NCBI GenBank assembly: GCA_030151635.1
Contig: JASLDF010000201.1
Span: 1-24,455, forward strand
Direction of reading: 5' to 3'
Origin: Bacteroides sp.
Lineage (GTDB): Bacteria > Bacteroidota > Bacteroidia > Bacteroidales > Bacteroidaceae
DNA: 24,455 bases
The notes under the pieces are model-generated. The model saw only the letters and a program-made list of their open reading frames with translations. It searched no databases and had not been told where the DNA came from. Of the stretch, positions 6,787 through 15,533 are shown in pieces. Each line of letters begins with the position of its first letter. The stretch's first letter is position 1. The position numbers were made by a program, and so were the translations under genes.

Positions 6787-8016
6787 ATGGATATAAAGTA
6801 TCGCCTAACGATCATGAACTTCATCCAATACGCCGTTTGGGGAGCATGGTTAATTTCTTTTGGAGGATACCTAGGTGGAGAACTAAACTTCACAGGAAAA
6901 GAAATTGGTAGTTTTTACGCAACTATGGGAATTGCATCCTTATTTATGCCTGCTATTACAGGTATTATTGCAGACAAATGGATTCCTGCACAAAAACTAC
7001 TATCAATCTGTCACATTATTTCCGCAGTGCTACTATATTTAGCCTCTTTTCAAACAGAATACTCCACACTATATCCTTTGATGCTAGCTAGTGTGTGTTT
7101 TTATATGCCAACCATAGCCTTATCAAATTCTGTTGCATACAACGCTTTAAACAAAGCTAATTTAGATACAGTTAAGGCTTTCCCACCAATTCGAGTTTGG
7201 GGAACTGTAGGGTTTATATGTGCTATGAATATTGTGGGGTTCTTAGAATACGATAAATCAAGCAAACAACTCGTTTTTGCTGCGATTCTTGGTTTGATCC
7301 TTGCCGCATATACTTTTACACTTCCAAATTGCCCTGTAGCAACAAAAGAAGAACAAAAAGCGATGAAAGATCCTTTCGGACTAAAAGCTTTCGCACTTTT
7401 CAAACAACGAAAAATGGCTGTATTCTTCATTTTTTGTATGTTACTTGGAGCATCTCTTCAGATTACAAATGCATTTGCAAACGGATACCTAACAGATCAC
7501 TTCGGTAAAATGTTAGAATTCCAGGACACATTTGGAGTTAAACATGCTAACACGCTGATATCACTTTCACAAGTATCGGAAACTCTTTGTATTTTACTTA
7601 TTCCATTCGCCTTAAGAAAATTTGGAATTAAGCAAGTAATGCTAATTAGTATGGGGGCTTGGGTACTTCGCTTTGGCCTATTAGGTCTAGGTGATCCTGG
7701 TAATGGTGTCTGGATGCTAATCTTAAGTATGCTAGTATATGGTGTAGCATTCGACTTCTTCAATATTTCAGGCTCTCTATATGTTGATCAAGAAACAAAT
7801 CACAACATGCGTTCAAGCGCACAAGGGCTATTTATGATCATGACCAATGGTTTTGGTGCTATTATTGGTTCTTATGCAGCTGGATACATTGTTGATACCT
7901 ACAAATGGCCGAATGCTTGGTTCATATTTGCAGGTTATGCGTTAGTAGTGGCTATTTTATTTGCATTTATGTTTAAATATAAACATACTCCAGAAGCTGA
8001 TGCAAAAAAAGTCTAG
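6787..8016 (+). CDS. nupG: NupG-type nucleoside:proton symporter (MFS)
   Basis: This 409-residue inner-membrane protein has about 12 hydrophobic helices and belongs to the nucleoside-H+ symporter branch of the major facilitator superfamily. Diagnostic strings are FIQYAVWGAWLISFGGYL near the start, GIIADKW at about residues 57-63 and FPPIRVWGTVGF at about 136-147. These correspond closely to E. coli NupG (FPPIRIWGTIGF). It should import nucleosides with protons; the range cannot be told from sequence. It is the first gene of a run with a bifunctional-nuclease-family gene (14-base gap) and rsmE. A TAATTTTG box precedes it. The link between nucleoside uptake and the two downstream genes is not obvious and may only reflect shared transcription. 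Confidence 0.92.
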   Translation: MDIKYRLTIMNFIQYAVWGAWLISFGGYLGGELNFTGKEIGSFYATMGIASLFMPAITGIIADKWIPAQKLLSICHIISAVLLYLASFQTEYSTLYPLMLASVCFYMPTIALSNSVAYNALNKANLDTVKAFPPIRVWGTVGFICAMNIVGFLEYDKSSKQLVFAAILGLILAAYTFTLPNCPVATKEEQKAMKDPFGLKAFALFKQRKMAVFFIFCMLLGASLQITNAFANGYLTDHFGKMLEFQDTFGVKHANTLISLSQVSETLCILLIPFALRKFGIKQVMLISMGAWVLRFGLLGLGDPGNGVWMLILSMLVYGVAFDFFNISGSLYVDQETNHNMRSSAQGLFMIMTNGFGAIIGSYAAGYIVDTYKWPNAWFIFAGYALVVAILFAFMFKYKHTPEADAKKV

Positions 8017-8030
8017 TCGGTCTAAATTAA

Positions 8031-8618
8031 ATGAATATTATGGATAAAGAAATTGAGCTTAATGTAAAACAAGTATTCGAAAGTCAAACTAAGCCAGGTA
8101 TCTTTGGTGTTATATTAGAAGATAAAAATACACCACCTAAGCAGATACCACTGGTAATAGGTGAAAAAGAGGCACATGCTATTTATTGTGCAATCAATAA
8201 AATCTTACCAACTCGCCCACTTACCCATGACTTAATGGTTTCTTGTTTTGATTTTGCCAATCTTGATATTCTTAAAATATTAATATACAAAATGGATGTG
8301 GGAGTTTATTACTCCTACATCTACATTAAACATGAAGACGAGTTTACTAGAATAGACTCGCGAACATCGGATGCAATAGCACTTGCACTAAGAACAAATT
8401 CTCCTATCTTCATCTTAGAAGATTTGCTAAATCGAGAATGTGTAGAACAAGTTGTTAGAAATGACGATCTATCAACTCTCACTAAAGAATTGGAAGAGGA
8501 ATTAGAGCAACACAACATCCAAAAAGAAACATTACAAAAAAAACTTAAAGAAGCTGTTGAGAAAGAGGACTATGAGTTGGCCTCAATCTTAAGAGATAAA
8601 ATTGCTGAATTAGATTAA
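8031..8618 (+). CDS. Bifunctional nuclease family protein (DUF151) with UVR tail
   Basis: The 195-residue cytoplasmic protein has an N-terminal DUF151/BFN domain at about residues 1-140. Typical strings are IPLVIGEKEAHAIYCAI, LTHDLM and the core SRTSDAIALALRTNSPIFI. A linker follows, then a C-terminal UvrB/UvrC-type helical pair (LKEAVEKEDYELASILRDKI). Some family members have been reported to cut RNA and DNA; others are uncharacterised. The UVR motif suggests a protein-protein contact. An internal ATG at 8040 (MDKEIELNV) agrees with how many family members begin and may be the true start. The stop is two bases before rsmE, so translational coupling is likely. Confidence 0.9.
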   Translation: MNIMDKEIELNVKQVFESQTKPGIFGVILEDKNTPPKQIPLVIGEKEAHAIYCAINKILPTRPLTHDLMVSCFDFANLDILKILIYKMDVGVYYSYIYIKHEDEFTRIDSRTSDAIALALRTNSPIFILEDLLNRECVEQVVRNDDLSTLTKELEEELEQHNIQKETLQKKLKEAVEKEDYELASILRDKIAELD

Positions 8619-8620
8619 CT

Positions 8621-9316
8621 ATGCCTATTTTTTACTGTCCTGAAATTCTTAAAAGTGAGCTTCCTGCAGAAGAGGCTGCTCACTGTTCACGCGTACTGCG
8701 TCTTAAAGAGGGTGATGAAATTCAACTTGTAGATGGAGTTGGCCAGTTTTATGATGCCAAAATCACATTAGCTACAAATAAAAAATGCCTCTTTGAAATC
8801 GTTAAAACCGAGAAAGTAGAAAGACCTAATTACTATGTTCACCTGGCCATGGGACCAACCAAGAACATGGATAGAAACGAATGGGTAGCAGAAAAAAATA
8901 CAGAAATTGGTATGGACGAAATCACATTTTTAAAATGCCGATTTTCAGAGCGGAAAATAATTAAAGAAGACCGTATAGAAAAGATATTAGTTTCAGCCAT
9001 GAAGCAATCAAAACATGCCTATCTACCCAAACTGAATGAAATGACAGAATTCAATAAATTTGTTTGTCAACCTTTCGATGGCCAAAAATTCATTGCACAC
9101 TGTTATAAGGATGATAAACGCTCATTGAAAAATACCTATATACCAGGTCAAAATGCACTTATATTAATTGGCCCTGAAGGAGATTTCAGTCCAGAAGAAG
9201 TAGAATTAGCACTACAAAATGGATTTATACCAATCAGCTTAGGTGAAAGTAGACTAAGAACTGAGACAGCGGCTGTTTTTGCTGTATCTACGATTAATAT
9301 TATTAATCAAGCATAG
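8621..9316 (+). CDS. rsmE: 16S rRNA (uracil-1498-N3)-methyltransferase
   Basis: RsmE is a SPOUT-class enzyme that methylates N3 of U1498 in the decoding region of 16S rRNA. The 231 residues fit the family. An N-terminal PUA-like part contains HCSRVLRLKEGDEIQLVDG (about 21-39). The C-terminal knotted SAM site has LIGPEGDFSPEE at 182-193 and LGESRLRTETAA at 207-218, both hallmark motifs. The start directly follows the previous stop (two-base gap), so it belongs to the nupG-DUF151 unit. No clear hairpin terminator follows the stop. Confidence 0.96.
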   Translation: MPIFYCPEILKSELPAEEAAHCSRVLRLKEGDEIQLVDGVGQFYDAKITLATNKKCLFEIVKTEKVERPNYYVHLAMGPTKNMDRNEWVAEKNTEIGMDEITFLKCRFSERKIIKEDRIEKILVSAMKQSKHAYLPKLNEMTEFNKFVCQPFDGQKFIAHCYKDDKRSLKNTYIPGQNALILIGPEGDFSPEEVELALQNGFIPISLGESRLRTETAAVFAVSTINIINQA

Positions 9317-9397
9317 ATATATTTCTGTAATAAAAACGGACGATAATGGTTTTTAAATTGTATTTTTACAAGCAATATTTAAAACAAAAACCTAAAG

Positions 9398-9416
9398 ATT
9401 AAGAGTTTATCTTAAT
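9398..9416 (+). repeat. Short hairpin in the leader of the first DUF4836 gene
   Basis: ATTAAGA (9398-9404) and TCTTAAT (9410-9416) form a 7-bp AT-rich stem around GTTTA, ending 16 bases before the ATG at 9433. It could modulate ribosome access. The promoter is unclear: TATTTTTA at 9361-9368 without its first T (read from 9360, GTATTTTTA) misses the final G of the consensus. Confidence 0.25.
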
Positions 9417-9432
9417 AATAATTTCACACGAT

Positions 9433-10971
9433 ATGAGAAAAATTATCAACTCTATGAATGTAACGCTGTTAGTTTTACTAGCAATTGCGTTTACTGCTTG
9501 TAACGAGCAAAAATCTAAATCTAAAACCAATTTAAACCATGTAGCAGCAACGGAACAATCCTTTGTGATTGAAGTGGCGGCTGGTCAGCTAATTGAAAAA
9601 TCGAACATTCTAAATCTACTTTCTAAAACTAGAATCGATGAAATTTTCGAATCGGCAAAAAGAAACAACCAAGAAGTAGCAGCTCGTAACTTTCTAGACT
9701 TCAAGAATGGAGCTGTAGATTACAATAGTCGCATATACATCGTAGCAAATGCTACTGAAGAAAAAGTAGTAATCAATGGTAATATCAAAGACTATAATAA
9801 ATTTAATGAAGCTATACTAAATATTGTGGAAACTGAAGAATTAGCTTCTCCTAAAGAATTTGCTCAAAATTACAAACTAATAAGCGATAGTGATGTATCT
9901 CTTATTTATAATAAAGAACATTTTATTATTGCATTAGGCATAAATAATACTGACGAGCTTACCACACTGATTAATCCTAAAACAACACTGGCTCAAATGC
10001 CTTATGTAGAACATTTAGACTTAATCAAAAATGACGTTATAGCTTTTGGTAGTGCCAAAGGATTAATCCAACTGTACCAACACAGCCTAAAAGATGTAAA
10101 CCTACAGATGCTTTATGACATCATACCAGAGTCAATACTTAACGATTTGTACGCAGGAGTTAACATCTCATTTGAAAAAGGTAAAATAGTCTCTCAATCG
10201 GTAATTATTCCAGCTACTGAAACCTGTAAAAAAGAATACGAGGAGTTTGTTTCTGTAACTAAGACATCAGACAAATTCAACAAATACATTTCAGACAATG
10301 CACTTGTAGCAGGTATTCAAAATCTAAAAGGAAGTCTATTGGCTAAGTATTACGAAAGCATTTTAAATAATCTTTCTGATGATAGCTTATCCTATTCAGA
10401 CAAAATGATGATTGAACGCATTATTGGACTTTTCAGTAAAATTGAAGGTGATATTGCTTACACAGTCAATAGCGCCGAGGTTAGTCTATTTGGAGTAAAT
10501 GCCGATTATTCTGTGTTTATTGAAACTAAAGATACTACACTTTACAGCGAAGTTAAAGACCTTATTGGTCAATCGGGACTAGCTATTCAAAGCCTTGGTG
10601 ACAACAAGTTTTCTATTTCAAATATGGGCATGAAAGTTTTCTTTGAATATAAAGATAATTGCCTGCGTATCTCTTCAAATGAGGATAACAAAGAAATAAC
10701 TCCTAATATTAGCAAAGCTAGATATTATAAAGGAGAGCAAGATTATGGTTTCTTCGTTATTGACCTGAAAAAAATTGCAGAAATGCCTATGGTTCAACAA
10801 GGTTTAATGATGATTGGTGGTCGAGGAACAAATGCTGTAAATCTCCTTGATTACTTCAAGGTAACTGCTTCAAGCAAATACAAAAGCCAAATGGAACTTA
10901 ATTTAAACAACAGCTCTCTAAATAGTTTAGAGCTAATTGTAAAAAATGCACTCGAAATCATGGGAGAATAA
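9433..10971 (+). CDS. DUF4836 family lipoprotein
   Basis: The 512-residue protein starts with a lipoprotein signal: a basic N-terminus, the hydrophobic stretch VTLLVLLAIAF and the lipobox FTAC with C23 as the acylated residue. An internal Met at residue 8 is a possible alternative start. The mature part is polar and matches the DUF4836 pattern of Bacteroidales, including a GVNADYSVFIE strand and the C-terminal string KARYYKGEQDYGFFVIDLKK. Function is unknown. The protein should be anchored in the envelope. The tandem neighbour is a paralogue sharing the KARYYKG-QDYGF motif and the same overall plan, so duplication is likely. A strong terminator follows the stop. The gene has a leader of more than 100 bases after rsmE and probably its own promoter. 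Confidence 0.85.
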   Translation: MRKIINSMNVTLLVLLAIAFTACNEQKSKSKTNLNHVAATEQSFVIEVAAGQLIEKSNILNLLSKTRIDEIFESAKRNNQEVAARNFLDFKNGAVDYNSRIYIVANATEEKVVINGNIKDYNKFNEAILNIVETEELASPKEFAQNYKLISDSDVSLIYNKEHFIIALGINNTDELTTLINPKTTLAQMPYVEHLDLIKNDVIAFGSAKGLIQLYQHSLKDVNLQMLYDIIPESILNDLYAGVNISFEKGKIVSQSVIIPATETCKKEYEEFVSVTKTSDKFNKYISDNALVAGIQNLKGSLLAKYYESILNNLSDDSLSYSDKMMIERIIGLFSKIEGDIAYTVNSAEVSLFGVNADYSVFIETKDTTLYSEVKDLIGQSGLAIQSLGDNKFSISNMGMKVFFEYKDNCLRISSNEDNKEITPNISKARYYKGEQDYGFFVIDLKKIAEMPMVQQGLMMIGGRGTNAVNLLDYFKVTASSKYKSQMELNLNNSSLNSLELIVKNALEIMGE

Positions 10972-10994
10972 TTCTAACATGAAAATATACACAT

Positions 10995-11036
10995 CATATA
11001 AGCCATTGCTGTAAAGTAATGGCTTATGTGTTTAAT
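10995..11036 (+). terminator. Intrinsic terminator between the DUF4836 paralogues
   Basis: ATAAGCCATTGC at 10998-11009 pairs with GTAATGGCTTAT at 11016-11027 around TGTAAA, with one G-U pair. Three more pairs extend it outward to 10995/11030. A T-rich tail (TTTAATTT) follows. The tail is interrupted, so some read-through into the second paralogue is possible. Confidence 0.75.
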
Positions 11037-11072
11037 TTAAAATATAACTAAACTAACTTCAACTACTGAATA

Positions 11073-12593
11073 ATGAAAAAAATAAAACTAACACTTGTAT
11101 TCATTCTTTTAGCATGTGTAAATTTTACATATGCTGGAACTAATAAATATGATTTAACCCAACATATCCCAATCACAAACTCTAGCGACTGGGTATTTGA
11201 GTTTAGTATGGGCGATTTGATTAATAAATCTCAAATCAATGAAACTTATGGAGCACTTATAAACAATGAACTTAATGGGTTTTCTACTATAAGTAACTTA
11301 TTAATTGAATCGAACAATGAATATGTAGATTTTCAATCTAAGACTTATGCGATCATGCATAACCAAGTTGAACAATACAACGGTCTAGATTCGAAAGGGA
11401 TAAGCTTCTATGTAGGTATTAAAAACCATGCTAAATTCGACCAACTGGTTCAACAAGTAGTAAAAACTAATGGTTATCAAGAATATAGCAACAAAGCATT
11501 AGCTGGGTATAAAGTATTTACCAATAAAAAGGAGACACTACTCTATAATCAACATCAAGCTATATTTGTTGTAAACATTAAACCAGAGGAACCTCTAATG
11601 TTGGAAATTATATCTCCAACATTTACGTTAGCTCAAAGTGACTTTGCTAAACGATTAAATAACAAAAAGGCTGATATTAGCATCATCGCAAGTATGGCCC
11701 TATTTAATAATTCAGAATTTACGAAAGCTTCAAAAACAATATTAGGAGTAGACATAAACCAAATTGCCTTCGATAAGGTATATGCTAATATTAATTTCAG
11801 CTTTTTAAAAGGAAAACTAGAAATGGAATCAGAGCTGTTTTCCGATAGTAAAAAAGATTTAAATGAAATTGCAAAGCTATTTATATTTGCCAAGAAGAGT
11901 AATAAAAAATTAGTAAATTACATTAGTGACAAGAACTTTATGTCGCTTAATTTTGCACTTGATGGTGTAAAATTAGCTAAAACTCTATCACAGCTGAACA
12001 AAGATGTTATTAAGCCAAGTAATGCAAGATTAATACAGAATTCAATTGAATATCTAAACCAAATCGATGGTGAAGTTGCTTTTTCATTAGAAGATTTAGC
12101 TTTCAATGGTTTCGTTCCGGATGTTGATTTTAAAGCTCTAGCAGTAGTTGAAAACAGCAATTTATTCAACCTTATCCAAGATAGATTTAAATCGAAATAT
12201 GAGAAGCTAAACGATAAACTAATCGTATTTAAAATTAGCTCCTTTGCAAACGTGTACGTAGGTCAAAAAAATGATTTATTTTATGTAACTACCAACCAAG
12301 ATTTTGCAGAAAACCCAATAAAGGTAAAACCTAACATCAAAAAAGCAAGGTATTATAAAGGGAAACAAGACTATGGGTTTGGCGTATTTGATTATAAAGA
12401 GATCGCAAAGAACAAAGCTATTAGACAAATCTTAACCATGTCTTACGACAAAAATAAAATTAGAATGATTCAAGAAGTGGATAATGTAAAAGTTAGTCAC
12501 TCTGAACTACTGAAAGGTAAAATTGAAATAGAACTAAATGATAAGAATAAAAATGCACTCGAATTCTTTATGAGTTTCTTGGCTGACTTATAA
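11073..12593 (+). CDS. DUF4836-like envelope protein, paralogue of the upstream gene
   Basis: This 506-residue protein begins with a secretion signal (MKKIKLTLVFILLACVNFTYAGT). Cleavage by signal peptidase I after TYA looks best. LLAC within the hydrophobic core is a weaker lipobox alternative, so it may be periplasmic rather than lipid-anchored, unlike its neighbour. It shares with the upstream protein the N-terminal pattern WVFEFSMGDLINKSQI (compare FVIEVAAGQLIEKSNI) and the C-terminal KARYYKGKQDYGFGVFDYKE. The two form a diverged tandem pair with unknown function. No consensus promoter box is found in the 101-base gap. A strong terminator follows at 12621. Identity to the DUF4836 family is inferred mainly through the paralogue. 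Confidence 0.78.
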   Translation: MKKIKLTLVFILLACVNFTYAGTNKYDLTQHIPITNSSDWVFEFSMGDLINKSQINETYGALINNELNGFSTISNLLIESNNEYVDFQSKTYAIMHNQVEQYNGLDSKGISFYVGIKNHAKFDQLVQQVVKTNGYQEYSNKALAGYKVFTNKKETLLYNQHQAIFVVNIKPEEPLMLEIISPTFTLAQSDFAKRLNNKKADISIIASMALFNNSEFTKASKTILGVDINQIAFDKVYANINFSFLKGKLEMESELFSDSKKDLNEIAKLFIFAKKSNKKLVNYISDKNFMSLNFALDGVKLAKTLSQLNKDVIKPSNARLIQNSIEYLNQIDGEVAFSLEDLAFNGFVPDVDFKALAVVENSNLFNLIQDRFKSKYEKLNDKLIVFKISSFANVYVGQKNDLFYVTTNQDFAENPIKVKPNIKKARYYKGKQDYGFGVFDYKEIAKNKAIRQILTMSYDKNKIRMIQEVDNVKVSHSELLKGKIEIELNDKNKNALEFFMSFLADL

Positions 12594-12620
12594 GTTCTAT
12601 ATTTTAGAGAATAATAAAAC

Positions 12621-12658
12621 AAAAAGCTCCAAACAGATATACTGTTTGGAGCTTTTTT
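12621..12658 (+). terminator. Strong intrinsic terminator after the DUF4836 pair
   Basis: A perfect 16-bp stem pairs AAAAAGCTCCAAACAG (12621-12636) with CTGTTTGGAGCTTTTT (12642-12657) around ATATA. The T-run follows the GC core on the plus strand and the A-run gives a T-run on the minus strand, so it could stop transcription in both directions. Confidence 0.9.
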
Positions 12659-12778
12659 ATGCGAACAAATAAAGAGGTTGTTTATAAATAAACGCAGTAT
12701 ACCTATTATTATACTCCCTTAAACTATGAACATGCAATCTTGAGTAATCAGCTATATGCAGCTAGTATACATTGATAT
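12659..12778. other. Gene-free spacer between converging units
   Basis: About 120 AT-rich bases lie between the terminator of the DUF4836 pair and that of rseP. I see no reading frame, promoter box or strong structure. GTATAC occurs twice, which I treat as chance. Confidence 0.5.
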
Positions 12779-12822
12779 TATAAAACAACAAGGGTTCTAT
12801 TCATAACTGAATAGAACCCTTG
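12779..12822 (-). terminator. Intrinsic terminator of the dxr-rseP unit
   Basis: A perfect 15-bp stem (CAAGGGTTCTATTCA at 12789-12803 with its complement at 12808-12822, loop TAAC) lies about 28 bases beyond the rseP stop. On the minus strand the stem is followed by GTTGTTTTATAA, a T-rich tail. It pairs with the separate plus-strand terminator at 12621 to insulate the two converging units. Confidence 0.8.
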
Positions 12823-12850
12823 AAATATATTTGTGGGATACCCCAATAAT

Positions 12851-14173
12851 TTACTTAATAAAGAAACGAAGAATGTCGTTTAGGTTAGCCCAAATTAATA
12901 GCGTAAATAGAATAACCATACCTACTATTTGTGCACGTTCCAAAAACTTATCACTAGGTTTACGGCGAGTAATCATTTCATATAGCAAGAAGAATACGTG
13001 TCCACCATCCAATGCTGGAATAGGTAGAAGATTCATAAATGCTAAGATAATTGATAACAATGCAGTCATATTCCAAAATGCATACCAATCCCACTGTGAA
13101 GGAAAGAAGTTACCAATAGCAACAAAACCACCCAATTGCTTAACCCCTTCTTTCGAAAATACATGTTTCATACTATTTGCATAGTTCTTTAATGTATTAA
13201 CTCCTAAGCTAGCTCCTGCGGGAATTGAAGCTGCAAAAGTATAATCCTGTTTTTGAACGGGAATATCATTAACTGGATAAAAACCTACATGACCTAAAGA
13301 ATCTAATTGCATTGGAAAATTTAATAATTCTCCATCTCTTGCAACAGAAAGGCTAATCTCATTGATTTGATTCGCATGCACATCTTTGAGCGTATTTATC
13401 ACAGCACTCCATGAATCTACAGTTGTACCGTTAATAGCCATAATGCTATCTCCAACTTGTACACCTTCAGCTTTAGCGATTGAACCTTCTTGGAATGAAC
13501 CAACTTTTGAAGAGTATCTAATTCTCGCAAGAGGTGCCCCCTCTGCTAAGAGATGTTGCATTAAGTCTTTTGGAATATAAACAGAAGCTTCTTTTCCATT
13601 ACGTAATACAGCAACTTGTCTTGCTTCAACAATAGCCGAAACAACTTCAGGACCATATTTACCGAAAGGAACACCATCTGCAGATAATAAAATATCTCCA
13701 TCTTCAAATCCTGCATCTAAAGCTGCTTTTGAGAACTCCATGCCATGCGTTATCTCTGTCGTCTGCACATAAGTTTCACCCCATGTAAACAGAATCATAG
13801 CATAAATGAATAGTGCTAACACAAAGTTAAACAACACCCCACCGATCATGATGAATAAACGTTGCCAAGCTGGTTTAGAACGAAACTCCCATGGTTGAGG
13901 TTCTTGCTTCATTTGTTCGGTATCCATCGACTCATCGATCATACCAGATATTTTACAATACCCACCCAGCGGCAACCAACCAACCACATACTCAGTATCG
14001 CTGTTTTTGGGTTTGTATTTAAAAAGTTTAAACCAAGGATGGAAGAATACACAGAATGTTTCCACACGCACTTTAAAGAGGCGAGAAAACAAGAAGTGCC
14101 CTCCTTCATGGACTATCACTAAGAGAGATAAACTCATCATTAGCTGTAAGGCCTTTATTAAAAATGTCTCCAT
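12851..14173 (-). CDS. rseP: RIP metalloprotease RseP (site-2 protease)
   Basis: RseP is an inner-membrane zinc protease that cuts membrane-embedded substrates such as anti-sigma factors and leftover signal peptides. The 440-residue protein has the zinc motif HEGGH at 22-26 in the first helix and the third ligand motif NLLPIPALDGGH at 381-392. Two PDZ-like parts occupy the middle: AALDAGFEDGDILLSADGVP, and AEGVQVGDSIMAINGTTVDS. Several membrane helices are present, the last near the C-terminus. The zinc motif has two glycines where many family members have HExxH with one bulky residue; ligands and catalytic Glu are intact. It lies 32 bases after dxr, a pairing seen in many bacteria, and shares its transcript. 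A hairpin terminator follows. Confidence 0.95.
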   Translation of the reverse strand: METFLIKALQLMMSLSLLVIVHEGGHFLFSRLFKVRVETFCVFFHPWFKLFKYKPKNSDTEYVVGWLPLGGYCKISGMIDESMDTEQMKQEPQPWEFRSKPAWQRLFIMIGGVLFNFVLALFIYAMILFTWGETYVQTTEITHGMEFSKAALDAGFEDGDILLSADGVPFGKYGPEVVSAIVEARQVAVLRNGKEASVYIPKDLMQHLLAEGAPLARIRYSSKVGSFQEGSIAKAEGVQVGDSIMAINGTTVDSWSAVINTLKDVHANQINEISLSVARDGELLNFPMQLDSLGHVGFYPVNDIPVQKQDYTFAASIPAGASLGVNTLKNYANSMKHVFSKEGVKQLGGFVAIGNFFPSQWDWYAFWNMTALLSIILAFMNLLPIPALDGGHVFFLLYEMITRRKPSDKFLERAQIVGMVILFTLLIWANLNDILRFFIK

Positions 14174-14205
14174 TATATATTCAATTTATTTGTTTCTAGT
14201 TTTAT

Positions 14206-15369
14206 TTACTTGATAAATTCTGTTGCCAAAATTCGAGTAATCTTATCTGTTTGAACATAGTCTTCATAACTAGGGTTAGCTACAAAATCGACCTTATTCA
14301 TGCAAGCTTCAATCACATCACTCATCGGCAAGAAGCCAATTTTATCTTTCAAAAATGCATCAACGACTATTTCATTTGCTGCATTTAAGATACAAGGCAT
14401 ATTTCCCCCTTTACGAATAGCATCAAATGCAAGTCCTAAATTTTTAAAACGATTCATATCAGGCTCTTCAAATGTGAAAGTAGAGAACTTAGCGAAATCT
14501 AGTTTTTCAACAGTCGAAGTTAGACGATCTGGGTAAGTAAAAGCATACTGGATTGGTGTACGCATATCGGGCATACCCAACTGTGCTTTAATTGATCCAT
14601 CTCTAAACTGTACCATCGAGTGAATAATAGACTGCGGATGTACAACAACTTGAATGTCGTCTGGTTCAACACCAAACAACCATTTAGCTTCAATCATTTC
14701 AAATCCCTTGTTCATAAGTGATGATGAATCGATTGTTACTTTATTCCCCATATCCCAGTTCGGATGCTTTAATGCCTCGTTTTTGGTAACATGTTGTAAT
14801 TTATCAAATGGAGTTGTACGGAAGGGACCACCAGACGCGGTTAGAAGAATTTTATCGATTTCATTGTTGAATTCTCCAACTAAGCACTGGAATATTGCCG
14901 AATGTTCAGAGTCAACAGGAAGAATAGGAGTTTGGTATTCTTGTGCCAAGCGAGTAATCAGCTCACCCGCAACAACCAAAGTCTCTTTGTTTGCTAGAGC
15001 AATTACTTTTCTAGCTTTAATGGCTTCTATTGTCGGTTGCAAGCCTGAATAACCAACCATTGCAGTTAAAACAAGATCAATCGGCTCTGCAGTTACTACT
15101 TGAGCAATAGCATCCGATCCTGCATAAACTTTAATAGGATATTCTTTCAAAGCATCCTTTAAATACGTGTAATGAGTCTCATTAGCAATTACAACCACAT
15201 CGGGTTGGAATTTTCTAGCTTGCTGAATCAAATCATCAACACGATTATTTGCTGTTAAAGCATAAACCTGAAATTTATCTGGGTGCTCTTCTATAACTGC
15301 TAGAGCTTGAGTTCCTATTGAACCAGTAGAGCCTAGAATAGCTATTTGTTTGCGTTTAATATCATTCAT
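14206..15369 (-). CDS. dxr: 1-deoxy-D-xylulose 5-phosphate reductoisomerase
   Basis: Dxr makes 2-C-methyl-D-erythritol 4-phosphate from DXP with NADPH, the first committed step of non-mevalonate isoprenoid synthesis and so of undecaprenyl and menaquinone tails. All landmarks are present in 387 residues: the NADPH loop GSTGSIGTQ at 13-21, ALANKE at 124-129, the metal/substrate site VDSEHSA at 152-158, TASGGPF at 177-183 and SSLMNKGFEMIEA at 216-228. Length is normal. It is followed by rseP and preceded by a 164-base gap holding promoter boxes and the terminator of rimM. The menA gene in this window would use a prenyl chain made by this pathway. Confidence 0.97.
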   Translation of the reverse strand: MNDIKRKQIAILGSTGSIGTQALAVIEEHPDKFQVYALTANNRVDDLIQQARKFQPDVVVIANETHYTYLKDALKEYPIKVYAGSDAIAQVVTAEPIDLVLTAMVGYSGLQPTIEAIKARKVIALANKETLVVAGELITRLAQEYQTPILPVDSEHSAIFQCLVGEFNNEIDKILLTASGGPFRTTPFDKLQHVTKNEALKHPNWDMGNKVTIDSSSLMNKGFEMIEAKWLFGVEPDDIQVVVHPQSIIHSMVQFRDGSIKAQLGMPDMRTPIQYAFTYPDRLTSTVEKLDFAKFSTFTFEEPDMNRFKNLGLAFDAIRKGGNMPCILNAANEIVVDAFLKDKIGFLPMSDVIEACMNKVDFVANPSYEDYVQTDKITRILATEFIK

Positions 15370-15436
15370 AATATAGCATTTTGCACTCTAGCTTTCACTT
15401 ACATACTGCTAGAGAGCTTCAAATCACCGATTCCTA

Positions 15437-15444
15437 CAAATGTA
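15437..15444 (-). promoter_or_regulatory. Candidate -7 box of the dxr promoter
   Basis: The reverse strand reads TACATTTG, an exact TAnnTTTG match, about 68 bases upstream of the dxr ATG. A T-rich stretch (15460-15466) sits near the -33 position but without a clean TTTG. A second TAnnTTTG lies further upstream in the loop of the rimM terminator. Confidence 0.5.
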
Positions 15445-15458
15445 GAAACATGCATATA

Positions 15459-15503
15459 CAAAAAAAGTTAGTGCACAAAGATAATCATTTATGCACTAAC
15501 TTT
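15459..15503 (-). terminator. Intrinsic terminator of the tsaB-murA-rimM unit
   Basis: TGCACTAACTTT (15492-15503) and AAAGTTAGTGCA (15464-15475) form a perfect 12-bp stem directly after the rimM stop. On the minus strand seven T follow the second arm. The 16-base loop is long for a terminator and contains a TATCTTTG box on the minus strand. Confidence 0.8.
15476..15483 (-). promoter_or_regulatory. TAnnTTTG box inside the rimM terminator loop
   Basis: The reverse strand reads TATCTTTG at the edge of the terminator loop. If used, it would start a dxr transcript within the second stem arm, about 100 bases before the ATG. No -33 element is visible, so it may be chance. Confidence 0.35.
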
Positions 15504-15533
15504 CCTATTTTATTTAGAATCATTTCAAGGTGA

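Noticed and set aside
12831..15052. Plus-strand frames opposite rseP and dxr
   Set aside because: They lie entirely over well-supported genes with intact motifs; shadow frames.
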